Positions 1 to 5,141 of a stretch of 5,570 nt of DNA are shown piece by piece. How positions within the stretch are numbered: position 1 is the stretch's first letter; each line of letters starts with the position of its first letter. The stretch is from contig JASMFO010000007.1 of NCBI GenBank assembly GCA_030751755.1, forward strand, positions 1-5,570, read 5' to 3'. The DNA is from Candidatus Woesearchaeota archaeon (GTDB lineage: Archaea > Nanobdellota > Nanobdellia > Woesearchaeales > GW2011-AR4). Under the pieces are notes generated by a model, which made no database searches, had not been told where the DNA came from, and worked only from the letters and a program-made list of their open reading frames with translations. A program made the position numbers and the translations under genes.

Positions 1-1
1 A

Positions 2-1354
2 ACAGAGGAAATTATTGAGGAAATTGAAGTAGCTTCATTAGAAAAAGTAAAACAAGCAGTAGCTAATGCAAGAAAGGCATTCCCAAAATGGTCAACCACA
101 TCTTTAGATACTAGGATACAATGGATGAAGAAATTAATACCCTTAATAGAGCAAAAAAAAGATGAAATTGCACAAACAATTACAAAAGAAATGGGAAAGC
201 CAATTTCTTTATCAAAAACAGAACCATACAGGGCAATAGAGGATATAACTTTTTATTCTGATAATATAAAGGAATTTCTAAAGGAAGAAGTTGTTTTTGA
301 AGATGATGAAGAAAAAGATATAATGGTTTATGAGCCATTGGGAGTTGTTGCTATTATTACCCCCTGGAATTTTCCAATAGCTACTGTTTTTGAACCTTTA
401 ATTCCTGCATTGTTGTGTGGAAATACTGTTTTATTTAAACCATCTGAACAAACCTTAATAGTTGGTAGAAAAATAGCAGAATTATTTATTGAATTGGAAA
501 AACAAGGCTTCCCAAAACATGTTTTTAATCTAATCCTGGGTGGAAAAGAAACTGGAAAGCAGTTAGTGCAGCAAGATGTTGATATGGTAGCATTTACAGG
601 GTCTTCTAGAGCTGGAAAAGAAATAATGAAAGATTCTGCAGAGAAAATGCATAAACTTGTATTAGAGATGGGTGGAAAAGATCCTGCTATTGTTTGCAAG
701 GATGCTGATGTATCATATGCTGCCAAAAGGATTGTTAGAAATGCCTGCAAAAACACCGGCCAAATTTGTTGCGCTATTGAAAGGGTTTACGTTGAAGATG
801 GGGTGTATGATGAATTTGTGAATAAAGCAGTTGAAGAGGCTAAAAAAATAAAAGTGGGTGATCCAACAAAGGAAGAAACTGAAATGGGGCCATTTGTAGC
901 AAAATTTCAGGAGAAAATTAATATTGATCATGTAAAGGACGCAAAGGAAAAAGGAGCCAAGATTGAAGTTGGCGGACATACTATTGGTAATAAAGGTTAT
1001 TTTTTTGAACCTACTATAATTACTAATGTAGGCCATAATATGAAAATTATGAAAGATGAGACTTTTGGTCCGATAGCCCCAATTATGAAGGTAAATTCAA
1101 TTGATGAAGCAATAAAATTATCTAACGATACAATATATGGTTTAACAGGATCTGTATGGACGAAAGATATTGAAAAAGGAAACAAAATAGCTCATAAACT
1201 CCAAGTTGGAGTAGCAAGCGTTAATGCACATGGTGGTGGAAGACAAGGCAGTGCATGGGGCGGAGCAAAAACAAGCGGCTTAGGAAGACTAGGCACCAAA
1301 GAAGGCACCCACGAGTTTACGAATGTTAAGACAATAAGGGTAAGAAATGATTAA
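2..1354 (+). CDS. NAD(P)-dependent aldehyde dehydrogenase, 5'-truncated by the window edge
   Basis: This is an ALDH-superfamily enzyme that oxidises an aldehyde to a carboxylate with NAD(P)+. The open frame runs back to base 2 without a stop, giving 450 visible residues. The ATG at 125 is internal, because the 41 residues before it (ending AFPKW...RIQW) match the normal ALDH N-terminal helix. Probably about 10-40 residues are missing. Visible motifs, in visible-residue numbering, are PWNFP near 121-125, the cofactor-loop FTGSSRAG near 198-205, LEMGGKDP with the catalytic glutamate at 222 (bases 665-667), NTGQICC with the catalytic cysteine at 256 (767-769), ETFGP near 353, and the C-terminal GGAKTSGLGR. 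The domain is complete from the cofactor-binding fold onward, with no frameshift. The ERVYV after the cysteine recalls lactaldehyde/glycolaldehyde-type ALDHs, but substrate cannot be assigned; succinate-semialdehyde or non-phosphorylating glyceraldehyde-3-phosphate activity is also possible. It converges on the mutase gene with 10 bp between stops and no obvious terminator. Confidence 0.95.
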   Translation, partial: TEEIIEEIEVASLEKVKQAVANARKAFPKWSTTSLDTRIQWMKKLIPLIEQKKDEIAQTITKEMGKPISLSKTEPYRAIEDITFYSDNIKEFLKEEVVFEDDEEKDIMVYEPLGVVAIITPWNFPIATVFEPLIPALLCGNTVLFKPSEQTLIVGRKIAELFIELEKQGFPKHVFNLILGGKETGKQLVQQDVDMVAFTGSSRAGKEIMKDSAEKMHKLVLEMGGKDPAIVCKDADVSYAAKRIVRNACKNTGQICCAIERVYVEDGVYDEFVNKAVEEAKKIKVGDPTKEETEMGPFVAKFQEKINIDHVKDAKEKGAKIEVGGHTIGNKGYFFEPTIITNVGHNMKIMKDETFGPIAPIMKVNSIDEAIKLSNDTIYGLTGSVWTKDIEKGNKIAHKLQVGVASVNAHGGGRQGSAWGGAKTSGLGRLGTKEGTHEFTNVKTIRVRND

Positions 1355-1364
1355 TAACTCCCTA

Positions 1365-2717
1365 TCAATCTTTTATAACCTTACTAACTTCCTCTTTCTT
1401 CTCTTCCATCAACTCCTTAGAATCAGCCTCCAAATTTAACCGAAGCAATGGTTCAGTATTTGAAGGACGGACATTGAACCACCAGTCATCAAAATAAATG
1501 CTTATACCATCCATTGTCATAATTTTTTCAGGATTTTTTTTCTTGTAATGCTCTTTTATTTCTTGTATTTTTTTTACCTTATCCTCAACCTTAAAATTAG
1601 TCTCCTCAATCTTGAAATAAACCTCAAACTCCTTCAACAGCTCTGATAATTTTTTATTTTCCTTGCTAATAATCTCGCATACAATCAAGCTCGCGATTAT
1701 TCCAGAATCTGCATTGAAGTTGTGCTTGAAATAATAATGCGCGCTATGCTCGCAGGCAAATGTTGCATGAATCCTTTTCATCGTATCTTTGATAAAAGAA
1801 TGCCCTACCCTTTCAATATGGGCCTTTCCGCCATATTTCTTTATTGTCTCTGGAACAATTTTGCTGTTGACCAAATTGTAAATGATTTTTTCGTTTGGAT
1901 GCTTTTCAAGAACGCTTTTTGCCAATAACGCAGAAATCAATGAGCTATTGACTATTTCACCATTCTCATCAACAAAAAAAATCCTGTCAGCATCGCCGTC
2001 AAAAGCAATCCCAAAATCACACTTCTCTTTCTTAACAACCTGCTGCAGCTCCTTCAAATTTTCATATTTTGAAGGATCTGCTAAATGATTCGGAAAAGTG
2101 CCGTCAAGCTTGAAATACAATGGAATAATTTTTACTGGCAATTTGCCATATACCAAAGGAACAACTTTTCCTGCCATGCCATTCCCGGCATCAACAGCTA
2201 TTTTCAGCTTCTTTATTCTATTTTTGTCAATGAAAGAAAGAACATGTTTTACATAATCATTAAGAATATTTTTTTTAATTAAGTTTCCACTTTTTTTTAT
2301 TTTATTTTTATTATTTTTTAATTGTATTTTTTCCGTAATGGTTTCTATTTTTTGCAGTCCTGTATTCTCGTTTATTGGAACCGCCATAGCCTTGCAAAAC
2401 TTTAAACCATTATATTGCTTAGGATTATGGGAAGCAGTAAACATAACCCCCGGTTTCCGCAAAAAACCTGAAGCAAAATACAAACCATCAGTACTCACTT
2501 GACCAATGTCAATTGCGTCTGCTCCAGCTTCATTAACACCCTTCATAAAAGCCTTTGATAATTTAGGGGAAGAAACCCTCATATCATACCCGACAACAAC
2601 CTCTTTGCACTCTAAAAAAGAAACAAAAGCCCTTCCAATATTATAAGCAACCTCCTCTGTTAAATCCCGGCCATATATTCCCCTAACATCATAAGCCTTA
2701 AAGATAGCAGATAGCAT
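1365..2717 (-). CDS. manB: Phosphomannomutase/phosphoglucomutase (alpha-D-phosphohexomutase family)
   Basis: This cytoplasmic enzyme interconverts hexose-6-phosphate and hexose-1-phosphate (mannose and/or glucose), supplying substrate for nucleotide-sugar synthesis. The 450 residues match the usual family length of about 450-465. Motifs appear in the expected order: KAYDVRG (7-13) at the N-terminus; TASHNP (94-99) with the phosphoserine at S96; DGDADR (240-245) with metal ligands D240, D242 and D244; the sugar-binding loop CEHSAHYYF (322-330), with E323 and S325; and the phosphate-binding RPSNTEPLLRL (417-427). The SAH form of the sugar loop and the WWFNVRPSNTEP ending resemble E. coli CpsG/ManB more than purely glucose-specific mutases, so mannose preference is plausible but inferred. 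A Lys/Asn-rich linker (about 131-152) separates the first two domains. The ATG at 2717 has a weak AAGG seven bases upstream, and a TATA-like element lies 28 bases upstream. It is the last gene of the minus-strand cluster, 63 bp after the lipoprotein gene, and pairs functionally with the nucleotidyltransferase. Confidence 0.95.
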   Translation of the reverse strand: MLSAIFKAYDVRGIYGRDLTEEVAYNIGRAFVSFLECKEVVVGYDMRVSSPKLSKAFMKGVNEAGADAIDIGQVSTDGLYFASGFLRKPGVMFTASHNPKQYNGLKFCKAMAVPINENTGLQKIETITEKIQLKNNKNKIKKSGNLIKKNILNDYVKHVLSFIDKNRIKKLKIAVDAGNGMAGKVVPLVYGKLPVKIIPLYFKLDGTFPNHLADPSKYENLKELQQVVKKEKCDFGIAFDGDADRIFFVDENGEIVNSSLISALLAKSVLEKHPNEKIIYNLVNSKIVPETIKKYGGKAHIERVGHSFIKDTMKRIHATFACEHSAHYYFKHNFNADSGIIASLIVCEIISKENKKLSELLKEFEVYFKIEETNFKVEDKVKKIQEIKEHYKKKNPEKIMTMDGISIYFDDWWFNVRPSNTEPLLRLNLEADSKELMEEKKEEVSKVIKD

Positions 2718-2741
2718 TTCAAAACCTTATTTCATTGCATT

Positions 2742-2749
2742 TATTTAAT
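2742..2749 (-). promoter_or_regulatory. Candidate TATA box for the phosphomannomutase gene
   Basis: On the minus strand this reads ATTAAATA, one mismatch from the archaeal box A consensus TTTAWATA. Its centre is 28 bases upstream of the mutase ATG at 2717. At the usual 22-27 base spacing, transcription would start within a few bases of the ATG, which suggests a leaderless or nearly leaderless mRNA. The gap to the lipoprotein stop (2718-2780) is AT-rich throughout, so chance is a real alternative. If real, the mutase could be expressed independently of the two upstream genes. Confidence 0.35.
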
Positions 2750-2780
2750 TTTCTGTTTTGAGATAAAAGAAATCCAATAA

Positions 2781-2975
2781 TTATTCTAAAAACTTCTCCT
2801 TGCATTCATCCATGCACAATTTCATTGTTACAAAATCTTCTTCCAAGACAGAAGCGCATACAGAGGTGCACTTCTCATATTCATTTTGAGTGTCAACATC
2901 CCCATTATAGCAGCCATTAATAAAAATTAGAATAATAAAAAATGAAAATAAAATGATTTTATTCAATCTCGCCAT
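2781..2975 (-). CDS. Small secreted cysteine-rich lipoprotein with twin CX3C motif
   Basis: I do not recognise a family. From the ATG at 2975 it encodes 64 residues. They comprise a short positive N-terminus (MARLNK), a hydrophobic segment of about 14 residues, then NGC, a lipobox-like site (FINGC) whose cysteine (residue 22) would be lipidated and anchor the protein outside the membrane. The mature part of about 43 residues is acidic/amphipathic and carries C36-x3-C40-x13-C54-x3-C58 (ATG numbering), a layout expected to form a helical hairpin held by two disulfides. In-frame TTG at 2984 is an alternative start three codons upstream. The strong GGGAGGGGG site lies only 3 bases from that TTG but 12 from the ATG, so ATG is preferred, not certain. 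The gene overlaps the 3' end of the nucleotidyltransferase gene by 17 bases, implying co-transcription. An extracytoplasmic role linked to surface glycans is suggested only by position. Confidence 0.75.
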   Translation of the reverse strand: MARLNKIILFSFFIILIFINGCYNGDVDTQNEYEKCTSVCASVLEEDFVTMKLCMDECKEKFLE

Positions 2976-3813
2976 GAGGATCAACCCCCTCCCATTTCTT
3001 TTTTGCTATCTCATACCTTTCAAAATTCCCGATATCAAACCATTGTCCTGCAGTTGGGAATCCCCTTAACCTTCCTTCTCTAGCCAGCTTGGGAAAAACA
3101 TCCTTTTCAAGCATTGAAAATCCATTTGGTATCATGTCTACAACCTCTGGCTCCATTATATAAAATCCGGCATTTATTAAATTAGAAGGGGCTTTTTCTT
3201 TCTTTGGCTTCTCAACAAACTCCAAAATCCTGCTTCCGCTTAATCTAGCAACCCCATACTGGCTTGGGTCAGTCACTGTTGTTAATGCAATTGTTGCCAG
3301 TGCATCTTTTCTTTTATGCAGTCTGAACATCCTCGGTATGTTAAAATTCTTTAGCTCGTCGCCATTAGTCACTATAAAGCTGTCATTAAGGTATTTTTTA
3401 GCCAATCTTAATGGTCCTGCTGTACCCAAAGCCTCATCTTCCTCAACATAAGTTATATTGACTCCAAACTTGCTTCCATCCCCATAATACTCTTTGACCT
3501 TTTCTTTCATATAACCTGCGCTCAAAATAATATCCCTTATCCCATATTTTTTCATTAAATCAAATAAATGCTCTGCCAATGTCTTTCCATGCACATCAAT
3601 CATGCATTTGGGTATTTTATACGTTAAAGGCCTTAACCTTGTTCCCTTTCCCCCAACAAGAATTACAGCTTTTTCCGGTCTGTAAGTTCCTAAATCCTTT
3701 GCAAGCAATACCTCAATCTGCTGGCTTCTGTTTTTTATTATATTGCCGTCTATTCTCTTATCTATCTGCTTGATGAGTTCACTGTCCAGGGTTATAGTAA
3801 TCCTCTCTTTCAT
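2959..3813 (-). CDS. Ribbon-helix-helix domain fused to a sugar-1-phosphate nucleotidyltransferase (GMPP/RmlA-like)
   Basis: This is a two-domain protein of 284 residues. Residues 1 to about 42 match a CopG/Arc-type ribbon-helix-helix fold: beta-strand RITITLDS, helix ELIKQIDKRI, turn, then helix NRSQQIEVLLAKDL. Residues 47 to about 275 form an NTP_transferase domain: GGKGTRLRPLT (54-64) binds the nucleotide, PKCMIDVHGK (68-77) follows, EALGTAGPL (127-135) contacts base and sugar, TNGDE (149-153) holds metal ligand D152, then FVEKP (199-203), INAGFY (213-218) and WFDIG (258-262) with the second metal ligand D260. It would join NTP and sugar-1-phosphate to give NDP-sugar plus pyrophosphate. 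GDP-mannose is the likeliest product given the neighbouring phosphomannomutase, but sugar and base are not proven. No C-terminal beta-helix domain follows. The ATG at 3813 starts exactly at the RHH strand, and no alternative start lies at the domain junction, so the fusion is genuine in this sequence. No clear ribosome site is seen. It heads the minus-strand cluster, divergent from glpX. Confidence 0.93.
   Translation of the reverse strand: MKERITITLDSELIKQIDKRIDGNIIKNRSQQIEVLLAKDLGTYRPEKAVILVGGKGTRLRPLTYKIPKCMIDVHGKTLAEHLFDLMKKYGIRDIILSAGYMKEKVKEYYGDGSKFGVNITYVEEDEALGTAGPLRLAKKYLNDSFIVTNGDELKNFNIPRMFRLHKRKDALATIALTTVTDPSQYGVARLSGSRILEFVEKPKKEKAPSNLINAGFYIMEPEVVDMIPNGFSMLEKDVFPKLAREGRLRGFPTAGQWFDIGNFERYEIAKKKWEGVDPHGEIE
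2985..2993 (-). promoter_or_regulatory. Strong Shine-Dalgarno site of the lipoprotein gene, inside upstream coding sequence
   Basis: The minus strand reads GGGAGGGGG, containing the core GGAGG, within the codons for the Trp-Glu-Gly-Val near the end of the nucleotidyltransferase. The core is 12 bases from the ATG at 2975 and 3 bases from the in-frame TTG at 2984, so the ATG is the better-spaced start. It is the most purine-rich ribosome site in the window and supports the reality of this short gene. Confidence 0.6.
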
Positions 3814-3861
3814 AGAACCAAATGCACCATTTAGTTTCTGATTTCTTTTTTAATTCTTTTG

Positions 3862-3964
3862 TTTTTTAAGTAAAAACAAAAGCTACAAACCATGAATTTA
3901 AATTACGAAGTAATTTATGGATTGCCTCTGAGTATGTTTTCTTTTTTGAAGTAAAAGCAACAAA
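3862..3964. repeat. Imperfect direct repeat, two copies 80 bp apart
   Basis: Copy one (3862-3889) is six T, then AAGTAAAA, a six-base insert, then GCTACAAA. Copy two (3942-3964) is six T, G, AAGTAAAA, then GCAACAAA. The shared blocks are in the same order with one substitution and two small length differences. They bracket the hairpin at 3899-3917. T/A-rich composition makes part of the match easy, but the AAGTAAAA...GCWACAAA order is specific enough to record. Confidence 0.45.
3899..3917. repeat. Perfect 8-bp inverted repeat with a 3-base loop
   Basis: TAAATTAC (3899-3906), loop GAA, GTAATTTA (3910-3917) form a perfect palindromic stem. An outer CCA (3890-3892) could also pair with TGG (3918-3920) across a bulge. 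As DNA it could be a dimeric regulator site; as RNA it would be a short, weak A/U-rich hairpin. There is no following T-run on the plus strand and no G/C-rich stem, so a terminator is unlikely. Confidence 0.5.
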
Positions 3965-4005
3965 TTTCTTTATTTATATATATCTTTATAAATATTTCTA
4001 TTTTT

Positions 4006-4024
4006 GTATGATAAAGTATGATAA
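4006..4024 (+). repeat. Helically phased tandem repeat GTATGATAA upstream of the glpX TATA box
   Basis: GTATGATAA occurs at 4006-4014 and again, identical, at 4016-4024, giving an exact 10-base period. The second copy ends 8 bases before the TATA box. Two identical half-sites one helical turn apart, immediately upstream of the core promoter, are a typical arrangement for a dimer-of-dimers regulator that binds one DNA face. The bound protein is unknown. Confidence 0.5.
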
Positions 4025-4032
4025 CAGAAAAC

Positions 4033-4040
4033 TTTATATA
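4033..4040 (+). promoter_or_regulatory. TATA box (box A) of the glpX promoter
   Basis: TTTATATA is an exact match to archaeal TTTAWATA and is preceded by the purine-rich GAAAAC, acceptable as a BRE. The centre lies about 38 bases before the GTG start, placing transcription initiation near 4059-4064 and leaving a leader of roughly 11-16 bases that carries the AAAAGGG ribosome site (4061-4067, 7 bases before GTG). Confidence 0.6.
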
Positions 4041-4043
4041 TTA

Positions 4044-4068
4044 GCCCTTTTTTACATTCCAAAAGGGC
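4044..4068. promoter_or_regulatory. Inverted repeat over the glpX transcription/translation start (candidate operator)
   Basis: GCCCTTTT (4044-4051) and AAAAGGGC (4061-4068) are perfect 8-bp inverted arms around a 9-base centre. The element starts 4 bases after the TATA box and its right arm includes the presumed ribosome site AAAAGGG. It covers the expected transcription start, so the left arm probably is not in the mRNA. A repressor operator is therefore more likely than an RNA hairpin that hides the ribosome site. Confidence 0.5.
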
Positions 4069-4074
4069 GATATT

Positions 4075-5034
4075 GTGGATAGGAATTTAGCTTTAGAATT
4101 TGTACGTGCAACAGAGGCAGCTGCTTTAAGCTCAGCAAGATGGATGGGCCGTGGTAACGAGAAAAAAGCAGACAAGGCTGCAGTGGAAGCTATGAGGAAC
4201 ATGTTCTCAGTCATATCCATCAAAGGCACTATAGTCATTGGAGAAGGTGAACGCGACAAAGCTCCTATGCTTTACATCGGTGAAAAAATAGGCTCTGGAA
4301 AAGGCATGGAAGTTGATATTGCCGTTGATCCACTGGAAGGCACTACAATAACTGCAAAAGGAACCAACAACGCTATTACTGTTTTAGCAGCCGCTCCTAA
4401 AGGTCATTTATTTCATGCTCCGGACTTGTATATGGACAAGATTGCTGTTGGCAAGGAAGCCAAAGGCGTTATTGATTTAGATGCATCTGTTAAAGAAAAT
4501 ATAAATGCAGTTGCTAGCAAGCTTGATAAAAAATGTGAGGACATAACTGTAATTATTCTTGAAAGAGACAGGCACAAGAAACTGATAGAAGAAGTAAGAA
4601 AATGCAATGCCCGCATTAGGCTAATTGGCGATGGTGATATCGCAGGTGGATTAGCCCCTTCTATTCCCGATTCAGGTGTCGATATGCTGATGGGCATAGG
4701 CGCTGCACCAGAAGGAGTAATAACGGCTGCTGCACTAAAAACATTTGACGGGGATTTTCAGGGAAGGTTAAAGCCAAGAAATGATAAAGAGATAGCAAGA
4801 GCAAAAAAGATGGGTGTCAAAGACGTCAATAAAAAACTCAAGATTAATGATCTTGTCAAAGGAGATAAAGCAATGTTCGCAGCTACTGGAGTGACAGACG
4901 GCACTATACTAAAAGGAGTGAGGTACACCAGCGAAGGTGCAACTACCCACTCCATAGTAATGCGTGCTAAGACAAAAACAGTTAGGTTTATTGAGGCCCA
5001 TCATAACTTTAAGCACAAGCCATTGAAATTTTAA
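4075..5034 (+). CDS. glpX: Fructose-1,6-bisphosphatase class II (GlpX)
   Basis: This enzyme hydrolyses fructose-1,6-bisphosphate to fructose-6-phosphate and phosphate in the cytoplasm, a committed step of gluconeogenesis. The 319 residues are close to the usual GlpX length (E. coli 336). All five metal/active-site acids known for E. coli GlpX (D33, E57, D85, E88, E213) are present at the same residue numbers: ADKAA (D33), IGEGERDKAP (E57), DIAVDPLEGT (D85, E88) and GAAPEGV (E213). GDGDIAGGLAP (185-195) is the conserved glycine-rich segment. The start is GTG at 4075, since the match to the family begins with the first residues and AAAAGGG lies 7 bases upstream. Most characterised archaea use a bifunctional FBP aldolase/phosphatase instead, so a GlpX here points to a bacterial-type pathway version. 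The aldolase gene follows after 107 bp in the same direction. Regulation is probably through the repeats and TATA box just upstream. Confidence 0.97.
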   Translation: MDRNLALEFVRATEAAALSSARWMGRGNEKKADKAAVEAMRNMFSVISIKGTIVIGEGERDKAPMLYIGEKIGSGKGMEVDIAVDPLEGTTITAKGTNNAITVLAAAPKGHLFHAPDLYMDKIAVGKEAKGVIDLDASVKENINAVASKLDKKCEDITVIILERDRHKKLIEEVRKCNARIRLIGDGDIAGGLAPSIPDSGVDMLMGIGAAPEGVITAAALKTFDGDFQGRLKPRNDKEIARAKKMGVKDVNKKLKINDLVKGDKAMFAATGVTDGTILKGVRYTSEGATTHSIVMRAKTKTVRFIEAHHNFKHKPLKF

Positions 5035-5066
5035 ACACAATAAAGTTCACAACTACAATAACAAAA

Positions 5067-5090
5067 AAATTAAAAATAAAATTAAAAATA
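5067..5090. repeat. Perfect 12-bp tandem duplication between glpX and the aldolase gene
   Basis: AAATTAAAAATA occurs twice without a gap (5067-5078, 5079-5090), followed by the palindrome AATAATTATT (5090-5099). The 107-bp gap is almost entirely A/T. TTAAAAATA could serve as a TATA-like element for the aldolase gene with a leader of about 30 bases, but this is not distinguishable from background. Replication slippage in AT-rich DNA is the simplest explanation. Confidence 0.4.
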
Positions 5091-5129
5091 ATAATTATTG
5101 AAATAAAAAATCAATGAAAAATAATTAAC

Positions 5130-5136
5130 GGGGTGG
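5130..5136 (+). promoter_or_regulatory. Ribosome binding site of the aldolase gene
   Basis: GGGGTGG contains GGTG (5132-5135), complementary to the CACC of the 16S rRNA 3' end, 6 bases before the GTG at 5142. It is the only G-rich segment in an otherwise A/T-only gap and fixes the start codon. Confidence 0.65.
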
Positions 5137-5141
5137 TAATT

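Larger units (their letters stand above)
3814..4074. promoter_or_regulatory. Divergent intergenic region with several repeat elements
   Basis: These 261 bp separate the RHH-nucleotidyltransferase gene (leftward) from glpX (rightward), and it is the longest gap between genes in the window. It is very AT-rich. From left to right it holds T-rich DNA before the leftward gene, an imperfect direct repeat flanking a perfect hairpin, an AT-only stretch with several TATA-like words on both strands (about 3968-4000), a helically phased direct repeat, the glpX TATA box and an inverted repeat. The leftward promoter is not resolved: minus-strand CTTAAAAA (3863-3870) and ATTAAAAA (about 3848-3855) are only partial box A matches. 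Confidence 0.6.

Noticed and set aside
328..1185. Minus-strand ORFs of 62-142 codons opposite the aldehyde dehydrogenase
   Set aside because: They lie wholly inside a clear conserved gene, overlap one another and show no recognisable motif or ribosome site; they are shadows of the real frame.
125..1354. Aldehyde dehydrogenase starting at the ATG at 125
   Set aside because: The same frame is open to base 2 and the 41 upstream residues match the conserved ALDH N-terminal helix, so the gene is truncated by the window and this ATG is internal.
1355..1364. Bidirectional terminator between the converging aldehyde dehydrogenase and mutase genes
   Set aside because: The gap is only 10 bases and shows neither a stem-loop nor a T-run; termination must occur inside the opposite gene or elsewhere.
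2262..2334. T-rich plus-strand tract as a transcription terminator
   Set aside because: It lies in the middle of the minus-strand mutase coding sequence, has no plus-strand gene ending before it, and is explained by Lys/Asn codons on the coding strand.
2781..2975. True homology of the twin CX3C lipoprotein to eukaryotic small Tim proteins
   Set aside because: Only the cysteine spacing agrees. The protein carries an export signal and lipobox, and short cysteine-spaced helical hairpins arise easily, so convergence is the default reading.
2781..2984. TTG at 2984 as the start of the lipoprotein gene
   Set aside because: The strong ribosome site would be only 3 bases away. The ATG at 2975 has better spacing and gives a conventional signal-peptide start, though TTG cannot be fully excluded.
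3892..3954. 20-codon plus-strand ORF (MNLNYEV...FLK) in the divergent spacer, a possible leader peptide
   Set aside because: It has no ribosome site, its coding span overlaps the hairpin and the second direct-repeat copy, it is not close to glpX, and one ORF this short is expected by chance in AT-rich DNA.
3840..3970. C/D box small RNA in the divergent spacer
   Set aside because: A CTGA (3928-3931) is present but no good C box (RTGATGA) lies at a suitable distance, and no C'/D' pair is seen.
4041..4955. Minus-strand ORFs opposite glpX and plus-strand ORFs opposite the mutase and nucleotidyltransferase
   Set aside because: They are antisense to genes with complete catalytic motifs and have low-complexity compositions typical of frame shadows.
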